From Pseudomonas zanjanensis (lineage in GTDB: Bacteria > Pseudomonadota > Gammaproteobacteria > Pseudomonadales > Pseudomonadaceae): 64,000 nt of DNA. The notes under the pieces are model-generated. The model was not told the origin of the DNA, ran no database searches, and saw nothing but the letters and a program-made list of their open reading frames with translations. The position numbers and the translations under genes were made by a program. Positions 7,718 to 17,334 of the stretch are shown one piece after another; within the stretch, counting starts at the first letter, position 1, and each line of letters starts with the position of its first letter. The stretch spans positions 372,001 through 436,000 of the forward strand of contig NZ_JABWRB020000002.1 of the NCBI RefSeq assembly GCF_014268745.2. The letters are read 5' to 3'.

Positions 7718-10458
7718 TGCTTGTGCTCTCTATGAATTTCAATATGTCTTTTAGGGGTGGCGAGAGTGATATTGTCAATGTCGTAAACTCCACCATTTAA
7801 AGAGATGTATTGTTTGTGGTGAAGCTCATATTTGGTTCGTGCGCCAATCTGTTCAGTCTCCTTGGTATAGGCAGAACGACCTTTTTTCATTTCTACTAAA
7901 TTACGTGAATTAAATTGTTGCGAGAGTATAGGATCGCCAGCGACGGCCTTCCAAAAAGCCTCCCGAAACTTCCTGAAATTCCTAAATTCCTTCCCCCTCA
8001 ACTGATCCGCAATCTGCGACGGAATGGGTGATCCTTCACCTTGCGATGCTGCGTCCATCCACCCACCTGAAACCGGAGCTCCCGTCCCCAGCGCAACCCC
8101 AGGGTCTTCCCGTCGATCCCTGAACATGACGTACAGAGGCGGCAGGCCTGAGTCGATTGGGAAAACGAAAACATAATCATCGAAGCTGTCTGCGGTTATT
8201 TCGGGGAATGGATCGATCCTTCCCTCTATGGGCGTTACCGATGCGCCTGTATAAACAGGCGGGGCGGGCGGCTCGGCGGGAAGGGTCGTGGAACTGTTGC
8301 CGGGTTGAACGACCGGCGTCCACGTCAAGGTTCTGGGTGGGGTTTCTTCAGTTGTAGCGGTGTAGAGATTTTGTTGAGCGCTATAGGTAACCGGAACCAC
8401 TTTGACTTTCGACGAATGGGTTATGCCGTCAGTGTTGATCACGAGGATTTCGGATTGACCATCCACGGTCGCTTGAGAAGTGAGGCGTACCGGTAAGTCA
8501 ACGAATCCGTCGGCCGCTGCGATTGCATGAAAGTCGTGGTGTTGGATCGGTGCGAGTTCTGAGAGTGGCGTGCTGAACGCATATCGCTCGGGTAATTCAC
8601 CGTTCGCCAGCTTGGGTGAATAGAGCAGCGCCGCAAAACCCGCCAAGGTCGGCACAGCCACTGCGGTGAGCGACTCGATAGCCATGGCGACTGCGGCTCG
8701 TAGCGCGGCCTGGATTGCCAAGGTCGCTTCCGAACTTATGGCCAGGCTACTGCCGACAAGCGTGAACACCGGACCGGCTGCGGCTGCCGCGCCAGGTATC
8801 GGATAGGCGCGTCCCGCCAGGACTTGTTCCAGTACTTGTGCCTGGGCTACGCGTAGGATCTCGGCTTCGGCTGCCTGGCGTGCCTCTTCCGCGGAAGCCC
8901 ATTCAGAAGAATTGTTAAAGACGGTATAGATGGGCGGAATACCCGACTCAACCGGGAACACCGTGACGAACCCACTACCAAAATCGTAATCCTCCAGATC
9001 CGGATTCTTCTCGACCCCTCCGGTTATGGCCCAGGGGGTCCCGCCCTCATAAAGGTCGATCTTCGGCACGATCGATGGCAGTGTCGTGGATGCATCCGTC
9101 TCTTTTACGATAGGCGTCCAGGTCATCAAGGTGGATGAGCCATCTGGGCTGTAGGATTTGTAGACGTTGCTGTGAGGGTCGAGTGTTGCAAGCCTGACCG
9201 GCACGCTGGAGGGCACCGATGTTCCGTCGGCACTCGCGACGACGAACATCATTTCGTCGTCGGCGGTCATGGAACCCAGCACCACCGGGAGATTGACCTC
9301 TCCTTTCGATGTTGCGACTGCCAGCAAATCATCGGTGTTGGCTGGAGCTAGTTCTGACAGCGGAACACTCAGGGCGTAGCGTTCTTCGTTGCCCAGCTCC
9401 GACGGGTCAATCAGTGACGCGAACCATGCAACAGTGGGTGATGCCATTGCGGTAACTGTTTTTAGGGTCGCCGAAACCGCGGTGCGCAACTCATCCGTGA
9501 TGCCCGAGGCGGTCACCCGGTTGGGAGCGAAGGTCCCGCCTGCGATTGTAAATACTGGGCCGGCGGCTGCCGCGGCGCCCGATACAGGAAATGTACGGGT
9601 AGCCCGGGCTGGTTGACGTGCCTTTTGAACTTCTGCCTGACGCCTCGCTTCCTCCGCCTCAAGTTCCTCAGCAGCGGCCCACCTTTCGGCCTCCCATAAG
9701 GCCATGGCGGCATCGTGGGCTTGTTTAGCAGCTACTGTTGCGGCAATCCGCGCAATCCGTGCTCGTTCTTCAGCAGCGCGTTTAGCCTCGGCTTCGGCGG
9801 CCTTGCGCGCCTGTTCCTGAGCCACGCGTTTGGCTTCAACTTGAGCCTTTGCCCGAGCCTCAGCGGCTTTTTTTGCGTTTGCCTGGGCAATGGCTTTGTT
9901 GTGTGCGGTTAAGCGAGCATCCAATAGCTTGATCTGCTCAGCCAGGAATTTTGCCTCGTACGCCGCAGCATAAGAGACATTCCACTTGGAAATTGCTTTG
10001 TAGTAAGCCCTTTGTCCTCCGCGACGGCCAACGAGCTCGAACCCCTTACGACGAGCGTCTTTAAACTTGTGAGTCAGTGGATCATGACCATAATAAAGAT
10101 TGGCTATCGCTATATGTTCTTGATGATCTTTTCTCGCTTTGAACAGTTGTAGCTTGAGTGTTCGTAATTCAATTTCGGCCGCATCGGTTCCACGCGGGAC
10201 CACCGCAGCAACGGCTGCTCTTGTTTTTGCGAGTTCGGCGTTGGTTATATGGGTGATATTTTTGATATTTTCTTTGAAGAGCTCTTCGGTGGATGTGTTA
10301 CTTTCATCCAGCCAATCAATGGCATAATCAACGGCATCGTATGCACGATCGGAGTGGTCTGGGCCTGATACGCCTCTTGCGCTAAATCCATAACCATTAG
10401 ATGACGAAGGCGTGCGGGGTATGCCTCTATTCACAAGGATATTTTTTTCTTGCTGCAT
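7714..10458 (-). CDS. S-type pyocin-like DNase bacteriocin with duplicated central domain
   Basis: A 914-residue bacteriocin. Residues 1-185 are a unique N-terminal region, presumably for receptor binding. Residues 186-283 are a long Ala/Glu/Lys/Arg-rich coiled coil. Residues about 289-518 and about 552-780 are two homologous copies of the pyocin S translocation-type domain. Each copy begins with GAAAAAGPVFT, has a YAxSxPLSELAP motif and a TWTPxV motif, and ends with FPxxSGxPPxYxxF. Residues 811-914 are a colicin E-type HNH DNase with His880, His881, His905 and His909 (LHHKQYI and RHIEIHR). The ATG start has an AAGGA site. Known: such DNases enter via an outer-membrane receptor and TonB or Tol and cut chromosomal DNA. 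A single copy of the central domain is usual, so the duplication is notable. Overlaps the immunity start by 4 bases. Confidence 0.95.
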   Translation of the reverse strand: MQQEKNILVNRGIPRTPSSSNGYGFSARGVSGPDHSDRAYDAVDYAIDWLDESNTSTEELFKENIKNITHITNAELAKTRAAVAAVVPRGTDAAEIELRTLKLQLFKARKDHQEHIAIANLYYGHDPLTHKFKDARRKGFELVGRRGGQRAYYKAISKWNVSYAAAYEAKFLAEQIKLLDARLTAHNKAIAQANAKKAAEARAKAQVEAKRVAQEQARKAAEAEAKRAAEERARIARIAATVAAKQAHDAAMALWEAERWAAAEELEAEEARRQAEVQKARQPARATRTFPVSGAAAAAGPVFTIAGGTFAPNRVTASGITDELRTAVSATLKTVTAMASPTVAWFASLIDPSELGNEERYALSVPLSELAPANTDDLLAVATSKGEVNLPVVLGSMTADDEMMFVVASADGTSVPSSVPVRLATLDPHSNVYKSYSPDGSSTLMTWTPIVKETDASTTLPSIVPKIDLYEGGTPWAITGGVEKNPDLEDYDFGSGFVTVFPVESGIPPIYTVFNNSSEWASAEEARQAAEAEILRVAQAQVLEQVLAGRAYPIPGAAAAAGPVFTLVGSSLAISSEATLAIQAALRAAVAMAIESLTAVAVPTLAGFAALLYSPKLANGELPERYAFSTPLSELAPIQHHDFHAIAAADGFVDLPVRLTSQATVDGQSEILVINTDGITHSSKVKVVPVTYSAQQNLYTATTEETPPRTLTWTPVVQPGNSSTTLPAEPPAPPVYTGASVTPIEGRIDPFPEITADSFDDYVFVFPIDSGLPPLYVMFRDRREDPGVALGTGAPVSGGWMDAASQGEGSPIPSQIADQLRGKEFRNFRKFREAFWKAVAGDPILSQQFNSRNLVEMKKGRSAYTKETEQIGARTKYELHHKQYISLNGGVYDIDNITLATPKRHIEIHREHKQ

Positions 10459-10484
10459 ATCGAGTTCCTTTCGAATCGAATCTG

Positions 10485-10562
10485 AATAGCCATGCCGTGA
10501 CTCAATACGTGCAGTCGTTCATGGCTATTTCCTTGGTCGCCCATCCTGCGCGACCAAGGAAA
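10485..10562. promoter_or_regulatory. Nested inverted repeats upstream of the bacteriocin gene
   Basis: Two perfect inverted repeats lie between the bacteriocin start and its presumed promoter: AATAGCCATG (10485-10494) with CATGGCTATT (10520-10529), and TTTCCTTGGTCGC (10528-10540) with GCGACCAAGGAAA (10550-10562). Neither is followed by a T-run on either strand, so they are not simple terminators. They could be operators or a leader-RNA structure. No LexA box (CTG-N10-CAG) was found here, which is unusual for a nuclease bacteriocin. The function is inferred only from symmetry and position. Confidence 0.5.
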
Positions 10563-10651
10563 CTATAAATTCGAACTCCACATGCAGGCAGGTGAGCCTT
10601 TCCGACAACACTGTAGGAAAAAAGAAGTTTTAACTCGGAAATAGCCGCACA

Positions 10652-10680
10652 TAAAAAAGGCCGCTGTAAAAACAGCGGCC
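10652..10680 (-). terminator. Intrinsic terminator facing the bacteriocin promoter
   Basis: GGCCGCTG (10659-10666), loop, CAGCGGCC (10673-10680). The minus-strand product ends in TTTTTTAT (plus-strand ATAAAAAA at 10651-10658). It would stop minus-strand transcription arriving from the 10.7-11.08 kb stretch before it enters the bacteriocin gene. Confidence 0.8.
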
Positions 10681-11089
10681 TAAGCGTGACGTTGCAAAGG
10701 AGCTACAAACCAACGTCGATAAGCACGGGATGATGGACCGATGCGCCAATCCATCCGAATGACGGTGCGCCAGGCGTGAGGGGTGCCGTGGCGACTTGCG
10801 TTTGCAGGCCCGTTGCCCTGCAAGCCCGGCCAGCATAGGGATCGAGCCCGGTGGGAAACAGCCCGGATCCGGACATGCACCGTTGCAGGGCGCGTAACAG
10901 TCGTCGGCGAGGCAGGGGTATCCGCGGCGCTGATAACCCATCATCCAATCCATCCATGCACGCCTCAAAGGCCCGATGTGCAAGGGCTGTCATCCTTTGG
11001 AGGTACAGCGTGAATACCTCCTTGGTGCGCTTATCGCCCAGGGCATCCGGCAGTAGGGTGAAGGCTCTGTCACTCACCGGGGAAGACGC
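10681..11089. other. Stretch without a recognisable gene
   Basis: About 400 bases between the terminator and the DUF1302 gene. All three minus-strand frames are open for part of this stretch. The longest runs from an ATG at 11077 to 10703 (124 residues, starting MSDRAFTLLPDALGDKRTKE). None has a convincing family signature, and the minus-strand frames read as if a coding signal moves between them, so a decayed gene that ended at the terminator at 10652-10680 is possible. The right end carries the ribosome-binding site GGGGAAG for the DUF1302 gene. Confidence 0.3.
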
Positions 11090-12883
11090 ATGACAACAAT
11101 AACAATGCGCGCCATCTTCAAGCCGCAGGCGCTGGCCGTCGCGGTGGCCTTGGGTTGCTGTGCCCAGGCGCAGGCCGTTTCATTCAACATTGGCGAGATC
11201 GAGGGTCAGTTCGATTCGTCGCTGTCCGTGGGCGCGAGCTGGGGCATGCGCGATGCCGACAAGGACCTGGTCGGTACGGTCAATGGTGGTACGGGCCAAT
11301 CCTCCACCGGCGATGATGGACGGCTGAATTTCAAGAAGGGCGAGACCTTCTCCAAAATCTTCAAGGGCCTGCACGACCTCGAGCTCAAGTACGGCGATAC
11401 CGGTGTGTTCGTGCGCGGCAAGTACTGGTACGACTTCGAGCTCAAGGATGAAGGCCGCGAGTTCAAGGACATCAGCGACAGCAATCGCAAGGAGGGCGCC
11501 AAGTCCTCGGGGGCGCAGATTCTTGATGCCTTCGTCTACCACAACTATTCCATCGCCGATTTGCCAGGCACTGTTCGCGCCGGCAAGCAGGTGGTCAGTT
11601 GGGGGGAAAGTACTTTCATCGGCAACTCCATCAACAGCATCAACCCGGTGGACGTGTCCGCGTTCCGTCGCCCCGGTGCGGAGATCAAGGAAGGCCTGAT
11701 TCCGGTGAACATGCTGTTCGCCTCCCAAGGCCTGACCGACAAGCTCACCATCGAAGGGTTCTACCAGTTGGAGTGGGACCAGACCGTGGTGGATAACTGC
11801 GGTACGTTCTTCGGCAACGACGTGGTGGCTGACGGTTGCACCAGTGGCTACACCGTAGGCAGCCCGGCGATTGCGCCGTTCGTGCCCTTGACCCAGGCAT
11901 TCGGCGAGGAGATCCAGGTGTCCAGCGAAGGGGTGATCATTCCCCGTGGCGGCGATCGTGACGCCCGCGACTCCGGCCAGTGGGGCACGGCGTTGCGCTG
12001 GCTTGGCGATGACACCGAGTACGGCCTGTACTTCATGAATTACCACAGCCGTACGCCTACTGTCGGGACCACCACGGCGGGGCTCTCGACGCTGGCGGCG
12101 TTGCCGGGCATGGTCGCGATTGCCAACGGGCTGGCCCCCGGCAGCGGCGCGGGCCTGGCGCAGAGCGTGATGCTGGGGCGCGGTGGGTACTATCTTGAAT
12201 ACCCGGAAGACATCCGCCTCTACGGCGCCAGTTTCTCCACGACGCTGCCCACCGGCACCGCTTGGACCGGGGAAGTCAGCTACCGTCCCAACGCGCCGGT
12301 GCAGGTCAATACCAACGACCTGACCCTGGCCCTGGTCAACCCGATTGCCGGTGGCGCCGCATCGCCCATCGCCACCTCGCCTGGCGCCGACAACACCGGT
12401 TACCGCCGCAAGGAAATCACCCAGGTCCAGAGCACCCTGACGCATTTCTTCGATCAGGTATTGGGCGCTGACCGCCTGACCTTGGTCGGCGAAGCGGCGG
12501 TGGTGCATGTCGGTGGCCTGGAGTCCAAGGACACGCTGCGTTATGGCCGGGATTCGGTCTATGGCCAATACGGCTTCCAGGGCGACACCGACGGTTTCGT
12601 CACTTCGACGTCCTGGGGTTATCGCGCCCGGGCGATTCTCGATTACTCCAACGTGATCGGCGGGGTGAACTTCAAGCCCAACCTGTCCTGGTCCCACGAC
12701 GTGGCGGGCTATGGCCCCAATGGTTTGTTCAACGAAGGCGCCAAGGCCATCAGTGTTGGTGTCGATGCCGATTACCGCAACACCTACACCGCCAGCTTGA
12801 GCTACACCGACTTTTTTGGCGGCGATTACAACGTTCTCGAAGACCGCGATTTCCTCGCGCTGAGCTTCGGCGTGAACTTCTGA
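11090..12883 (+). CDS. DUF1302 outer-membrane protein
   Basis: A 597-residue exported protein. A signal peptide (about 29 residues, ending AQAQA) precedes a VSFNIGEIEGQFDSSLSVGA start that is characteristic of DUF1302. Many beta-strand-like segments follow, and the last residues LALSFGVNF end in Phe, as in outer-membrane beta-barrels. Conserved RAGKQVVSWGESTF and SINSINPVDVSAFRRPGAEI motifs are present. Known: DUF1302 and DUF1329 genes travel together, and in Pseudomonas they are often found near catabolic or regulatory genes for hydrophobic or steroid-type substrates. The transported substrate is unknown. It is followed after 22 bases by the DUF1329 gene, so the two form an operon, ended by the terminator at 14459-14491. 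Confidence 0.93.
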   Translation: MTTITMRAIFKPQALAVAVALGCCAQAQAVSFNIGEIEGQFDSSLSVGASWGMRDADKDLVGTVNGGTGQSSTGDDGRLNFKKGETFSKIFKGLHDLELKYGDTGVFVRGKYWYDFELKDEGREFKDISDSNRKEGAKSSGAQILDAFVYHNYSIADLPGTVRAGKQVVSWGESTFIGNSINSINPVDVSAFRRPGAEIKEGLIPVNMLFASQGLTDKLTIEGFYQLEWDQTVVDNCGTFFGNDVVADGCTSGYTVGSPAIAPFVPLTQAFGEEIQVSSEGVIIPRGGDRDARDSGQWGTALRWLGDDTEYGLYFMNYHSRTPTVGTTTAGLSTLAALPGMVAIANGLAPGSGAGLAQSVMLGRGGYYLEYPEDIRLYGASFSTTLPTGTAWTGEVSYRPNAPVQVNTNDLTLALVNPIAGGAASPIATSPGADNTGYRRKEITQVQSTLTHFFDQVLGADRLTLVGEAAVVHVGGLESKDTLRYGRDSVYGQYGFQGDTDGFVTSTSWGYRARAILDYSNVIGGVNFKPNLSWSHDVAGYGPNGLFNEGAKAISVGVDADYRNTYTASLSYTDFFGGDYNVLEDRDFLALSFGVNF

Positions 12884-12905
12884 TCTGGCTGACAAGGAAA
12901 ACCCA

Positions 12906-14273
12906 ATGCGCAAGATGATCCTGCAATGCGGTGCCCTGGCCTTGAGCCTGCTGGCCGTGAACGTGATGGCGGCGGTGTCGCCGGAGGAAGCGAACAAACT
13001 GGGCACCAGCCTTACGCCGTTGGGCGCGGAAAAAGCCGGCAATGCCGATGGCTCGATTCCGGCCTGGACTGGCGGCATCCCGAAAAACGCCGGGGCGGTG
13101 GACAGCAAGGGCTTTCTGGCCGACCCGTTCGCCAATGAAAAACCACTGTTCACCATCACCGCCGCGACCGTGGACAAGTACAAGGACAAACTCTCCGAAG
13201 GGCAGGTCGCGATGTTCAAGCGCTACCCGGAGACTTACAAGATCCCGGTCTACCCGACCCATCGCAGTGTCGGCCTGCCGCCGGAAATCTACGAGTCGGC
13301 CAAGCGCAGCGCCCTCAATGTAACGTCCATCAACGACGGTAACGGCTTGTCGAATTTTACCGGCAACCGCTACTACGCCTTCCCGATTCCCAAGAACGGC
13401 GTGGAAGTGCTGTGGAACCACGTTACCCGTTATCACGGTGGCAACCTGCGCCGGGTCATCACCCAGGTCACGCCGCAGACCAATGGCAGCTTCACGCCGA
13501 TCCGCTTCGAAGAAGAAATCGCCGTGCCGTTCCTGATCAAGGACGCCGACCCGGAAAAGGCCAGCAACGTGCTGACCTATTTCAAGCAATCGGTCACCGC
13601 TCCGGCGCGCCTGGCCGGTAACGTGTTGCTGGTGCATGAGACCCTCGACCAAGTGAAGGAGCCGCGCCTGGCATGGATCTACAACGCCGGCCAGCGCCGT
13701 GTGCGTCGCGCCCCGCAAGTGGCCTACGACGGCCCGGGTACCGCCGCCGACGGGTTGCGTACCTCCGACAACTTCGACCTGTTTTCCGGGGCGCCGGACC
13801 GCTACGACTGGAAGCTGATCGGCAAGAAGGAAATGTACATTCCATACAACAGCTACAAACTCGATTCGCCGAGCCTCAAGTACGACGATGTGGTCAAGGC
13901 CGGTCACATCAACCAAGACCTGACCCGCTACGAGCTGCACCGGGTCTGGGAAGTGGTGGGGACGGTCAAGCCCAGCGAGCGGCACATTTATGCCAAGCGC
14001 CACATGTACATCGACGAGGACAGCTGGCAGGCGGCGCTGGTGGATCACTATGACGGTCGCGGCCAACTGTGGCGGGTGGCCGAAGGTCATGCCCAGTTCT
14101 ATTACGACCATCAGAACCCGGGCTACACCCTTGAAGCGCTCTACGACATCATCGCCGGCCGCTACATCGCGCTGGGGATGAAGAACGAAGAGAAGCACAG
14201 TTACGAGTACGGCTTCGAGGCCAGGGCGGCCGACTACACGCCGGCGGCGTTGCGTTCGACCGGGGTTCGGTAA
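12906..14273 (+). CDS. DUF1329 outer-membrane lipoprotein-sorting-like protein
   Basis: A 455-residue exported protein with a signal peptide of about 22 residues (ending NVMAAV). The mature part begins SPEEANKLGTSLTPLGAEKA, the usual DUF1329 start, and contains GGIP, YPTHRSVGLP and the late HMYIDEDSWQAALVDHYDGR motif. Structurally related proteins (LolA/LolB-like fold) handle lipids. The family pairs with DUF1302 barrels, which suggests that the two move a hydrophobic compound across the envelope; this is inferred, not shown. An AAGGA-type site precedes the ATG. Confidence 0.93.
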   Translation: MRKMILQCGALALSLLAVNVMAAVSPEEANKLGTSLTPLGAEKAGNADGSIPAWTGGIPKNAGAVDSKGFLADPFANEKPLFTITAATVDKYKDKLSEGQVAMFKRYPETYKIPVYPTHRSVGLPPEIYESAKRSALNVTSINDGNGLSNFTGNRYYAFPIPKNGVEVLWNHVTRYHGGNLRRVITQVTPQTNGSFTPIRFEEEIAVPFLIKDADPEKASNVLTYFKQSVTAPARLAGNVLLVHETLDQVKEPRLAWIYNAGQRRVRRAPQVAYDGPGTAADGLRTSDNFDLFSGAPDRYDWKLIGKKEMYIPYNSYKLDSPSLKYDDVVKAGHINQDLTRYELHRVWEVVGTVKPSERHIYAKRHMYIDEDSWQAALVDHYDGRGQLWRVAEGHAQFYYDHQNPGYTLEALYDIIAGRYIALGMKNEEKHSYEYGFEARAADYTPAALRSTGVR

Positions 14274-14297
14274 GTCCTTTCCTGAGTGATGAGGGCT

Positions 14298-14430
14298 CGT
14301 GGCGAGGGAGCTTGCTCCCGCTGGGGCGCGCAGCGGCCCTGGAAACCAGGCGGCTCGATGTATCAGGTGCATCGAGTGGTCCTTTTTGAGGCTGCTGCGC
14401 AGCCTAGCGGGAGCAAGCTCCCTCGCCACG
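14298..14430. repeat. REPIN of the GTGGCGAGGGAG family
   Basis: Two inverted REP copies (CGTGGCGAGGGAGCTTGCTC at the left; its reverse complement ending CCTCGCCACG at the right) around a GC-rich centre that itself can fold. This second REP family recurs at 18895, 39391, 43055 and 56289. Confidence 0.9.
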
Positions 14431-14458
14431 GAACCGAGTCTGATTTGATCCAGACATG

Positions 14459-14491
14459 ACGACCGGCAGCGCCCCTGCCGGTCGTTTTTTT
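14459..14491 (+). terminator. Intrinsic terminator after the DUF1302/DUF1329 operon
   Basis: ACGACCGGCA (14459-14468), 7-base loop, TGCCGGTCGT (14476-14485), then a run of seven T. Confidence 0.93.
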
Positions 14492-14580
14492 ATGGGCGCC
14501 AATCAGCGCGCTGAATACTTCTCCAAAGGTCGGCGACACAGGTCTAGGGTGGTGAGATAACAATAAACAGGATCGCCCAC

Positions 14581-17130
14581 ATGACCGCCATGACCCCGTG
14601 TCCGGACCGTCCAGGATTGCTGCCTCGCCTGTCCTCGACGCATGTGCCGCGGCGGTCCCTGAGCGAGCCGCTGCTGATTTCCGAAGCGCGGGTAAAGCTG
14701 CTCTGCGCGCCGGCGGGCAGTGGCAAGAGTGCGTTATTTGCCGAGTGTTTTTTGCAGGCTCCCAGTGACTGCCGGCTGCATTGGTTGCCCCTGGGGGGCG
14801 CGGCGTTGAGCACGGTGCAAATGTGCGAGTGCCTGGCACAGACCCTCGGGTTGCCGATGCTGGACGAAGCGGGGCTGTTGGCTCATCTGGCCCGTTTGCA
14901 AACGCCCACCTGGTTGTTCCTGGACGACTATTGCCGGGTACCGAATCCCGAACTGGACCAGTTGCTCGACCGTCTGTTGAATACCAGCAGTCCGGCGTTG
15001 CACCTTTGGCTCAACGGTCGCCGTCGTCCCCATTGCAACTGGCCGCGGCTGCTGCTCGACGACGAGCTGCATGAGCTTGACCCGCAGGCGCTGTTTTTCA
15101 CCCCTGACGATGTCGAGCCCCTGCTTCGTCATCTGCCCGGTCCCCAGGCTGCCCGCACGGCCCGCGAGGTGATCCAGCGCAGTGGCGGCTGGTGTGCCGG
15201 GGTGCGCATCAGCTTGCTTGAGCGCTGCGAATGGGCACGCAGTCATGTGGCGCCGGGACGGCCGCGAACCTTGGTCGACTACTTGGAGTACGAGCTGTTC
15301 AGCACGCTGACCCCGGAACTGGCAGAGGCCTGGCGGGTGCTGGCGCATCTGCCGCGCTTCAATGCCCGGCTGTGCGAGCACCTGTTCGGCGACACGGTGG
15401 GCGCGCAATGCCTGCCGTTGTTGCTGGAGCTGGGTTGTTTCATCGAACCGTGGGAGCAGACCTCGGATTGGTTGCAGATCTTCCCGGCCCTGGCCCGGTT
15501 GGTGCGTGAAGAACCCTGGTCCCAGGGCCGCTCCTGGCATCGACGGGCCTGCCAATGGTTTGCGGCCGAGCAGGACTGGCAAATGGCATTCGAGCAAGCG
15601 ATGTTGGCCGAGGAGTTCGAGACCGCCGTCAGTTTCTTGCAGCATTTGAGCTTCGAGCACGTCTTGCAGCGCCGCAACGTGGTGCTGTTGCTGAGCTTGC
15701 ACGATCAACAAGGCGACGCGCTGACCCTCGGTACGCCGCAATCGGTGGGGCTGGTCACCGCTGCGCTGTTGTTCGCCGGGCGCTTCGACCAGGCGTCAAT
15801 GTGCATCGAACAACTGGCCAGATTTATGCCGCAGCCTTCGGCCTGTCGGCAGCGACAGGTGCTGGCCAGGTGGCAGGTCTTGCAGGGCTGGTTGCTGCAC
15901 CTCTCGGGCGATGGCGAACCGGCGCGCGAGCATTTTCTCCAGGCCCAGGCCAGCCTGGACACGGAGGCCTGGTCCCAACGGGTGCTGTGCCTGGGTGGGC
16001 TGACGCAGCAGGCGTTGCTGGCTGGCGATCTGGCCTCGGCGCAATGGATCAACCGCCAGGCGTTGTGCCTGGCGCGTGCACAGGGTTCGCTGGTCTTCGA
16101 GGGCTTGCTGGAGCTGGATCACGCCCAGGTTCTGGAGCAACGCGGCGCACCGCATCGGGCCGATCATTTGCTGGCCGCCGTCCAGGCGCTGCTGGATAAA
16201 CCGGGCCAGGATTTTTCTCCGTTGTTGGGGCGTATTGCCTTGCGGCGCGGGCGCCTGGCGCTGCGCATGGGCTTTGAGGAACTGGCCGCCGAGCACTTTC
16301 AAACCGGCCTGGAAACGGGCCTGCTCAGCCAGGACAAACAGGTGCTCTATGGCTTTCTCGGCAAGGCCTGCCTGGCGGCCAACCAAGGCGACTATGGCGA
16401 GGCCTTCATGCATTTGCGTGATGCCGAGCGGACCATGCAGCAGCGGCACATCCCCGACACCGTTTACCGCGGCGTGTTGCTGCAAACCAGCTGCCAGTTC
16501 TGGTTGCAGCAGGGACGGGCGGAACTGGCCCATGAAGCGCTGACCCGCGTCTTGCGGCATTTTCGTGGACCGCAGGCCAAGCACGCGCCACCCGCGACCC
16601 TGGAGTTGATCGCGCGACTTGAATACCTGCTGGTGCTCGCCGAGGTCTACTTGCAACGGGCGCAGGAACCACAGGTGCGCCTGCAGGCCATGATCGCCCA
16701 GGCACAGCACGGTGAAATGCACAGCCTGGAAACCGAACTGCACCTGGTGCTGACAGAGGTCGTCTGGTTGTCCGGCGATCGTGCCCAGGCCCGTTCACTT
16801 TTGCAGGAAGGTCTCAAGGGAGTTACTTGCTGGCGGGCCCAGCAAGCCTTATGCGAGCTGCGCTTGCGCCAGCCCGAGCTGTTGCGCTGGGGCCAATCGG
16901 CAGAACAGGTCGAGTCGCCTGCCACCGTCGAGGACACCTTGCTCAGTCATCGCGAACTGGAGGTCCTGGAGCTGATTGCCCAAGGTCATTCAAACCAACA
17001 GATAGCCGAACAGTTGTTCATATCACTGCATACGGTGAAAACCCATGCGCGACGAATCCACAGCAAGTTGGGCGTACAACGGCGTACGCAAGCGGTGGCG
17101 AAAGCCAAGGTCATGGGGGTGATGGGTTAG
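14581..17130 (+). CDS. MalT-like LuxR-family transcriptional regulator (LAL type)
   Basis: An 849-residue regulator. A Walker A site CAPAGSGKS (residues 42-50) and LWLFLDDYCR-type Walker B (WLFLDDY) show an STAND/AAA ATPase. A long TPR-like helical middle follows. The C-terminal 62 residues are a LuxR helix-turn-helix (LSHRELEVLELIAQGHSNQQ and VKTHARRIHSKLGVQ). Known: MalT-type proteins bind ATP and an inducer, oligomerise and activate nearby operons. It lies directly downstream of DUF1302/DUF1329 in the same direction, a recurrent pairing in Pseudomonas, so these are plausible targets. The ATG start has AGGAT at 9 bases. The inducer is unknown. Confidence 0.92.
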   Translation: MTAMTPCPDRPGLLPRLSSTHVPRRSLSEPLLISEARVKLLCAPAGSGKSALFAECFLQAPSDCRLHWLPLGGAALSTVQMCECLAQTLGLPMLDEAGLLAHLARLQTPTWLFLDDYCRVPNPELDQLLDRLLNTSSPALHLWLNGRRRPHCNWPRLLLDDELHELDPQALFFTPDDVEPLLRHLPGPQAARTAREVIQRSGGWCAGVRISLLERCEWARSHVAPGRPRTLVDYLEYELFSTLTPELAEAWRVLAHLPRFNARLCEHLFGDTVGAQCLPLLLELGCFIEPWEQTSDWLQIFPALARLVREEPWSQGRSWHRRACQWFAAEQDWQMAFEQAMLAEEFETAVSFLQHLSFEHVLQRRNVVLLLSLHDQQGDALTLGTPQSVGLVTAALLFAGRFDQASMCIEQLARFMPQPSACRQRQVLARWQVLQGWLLHLSGDGEPAREHFLQAQASLDTEAWSQRVLCLGGLTQQALLAGDLASAQWINRQALCLARAQGSLVFEGLLELDHAQVLEQRGAPHRADHLLAAVQALLDKPGQDFSPLLGRIALRRGRLALRMGFEELAAEHFQTGLETGLLSQDKQVLYGFLGKACLAANQGDYGEAFMHLRDAERTMQQRHIPDTVYRGVLLQTSCQFWLQQGRAELAHEALTRVLRHFRGPQAKHAPPATLELIARLEYLLVLAEVYLQRAQEPQVRLQAMIAQAQHGEMHSLETELHLVLTEVVWLSGDRAQARSLLQEGLKGVTCWRAQQALCELRLRQPELLRWGQSAEQVESPATVEDTLLSHRELEVLELIAQGHSNQQIAEQLFISLHTVKTHARRIHSKLGVQRRTQAVAKAKVMGVMG

Positions 17131-17173
17131 GGCGATGAATGCTTGAAACTTCACGCACGCTTACACTTACTTT

Positions 17174-17203
17174 TTTACAGTCGGCTATTAGCCTGTGTAT
17201 AAC
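17174..17203 (+). promoter_or_regulatory. Candidate sigma-70 promoter of the unknown gene
   Basis: TTTACA (17174-17179) and TATAAC (17198-17203) with an 18-base spacer ending in TGTG, an extended -10 arrangement. It lies about 130 bases upstream of the start at 17335. Confidence 0.45.
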
Positions 17204-17334
17204 GGCGTGACTGAAGTTCAGCGATAAGTTGCGACTTCAGTTGAACCGAGATGCCGTGCTGTTGCATTCAACCGCACCATCAATAACGGCTCGAACAGGA
17301 AGTTCGAGGCCATGAAATGACAAGGACGTCTAAT

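Noticed and set aside
10703..11077. 124-codon minus-strand frame before the terminator at 10652-10680
   Set aside because: Overlapping open frames on the same strand, no family likeness and no clear ribosome-binding site; kept only as a possible decayed gene in the intergenic entry.
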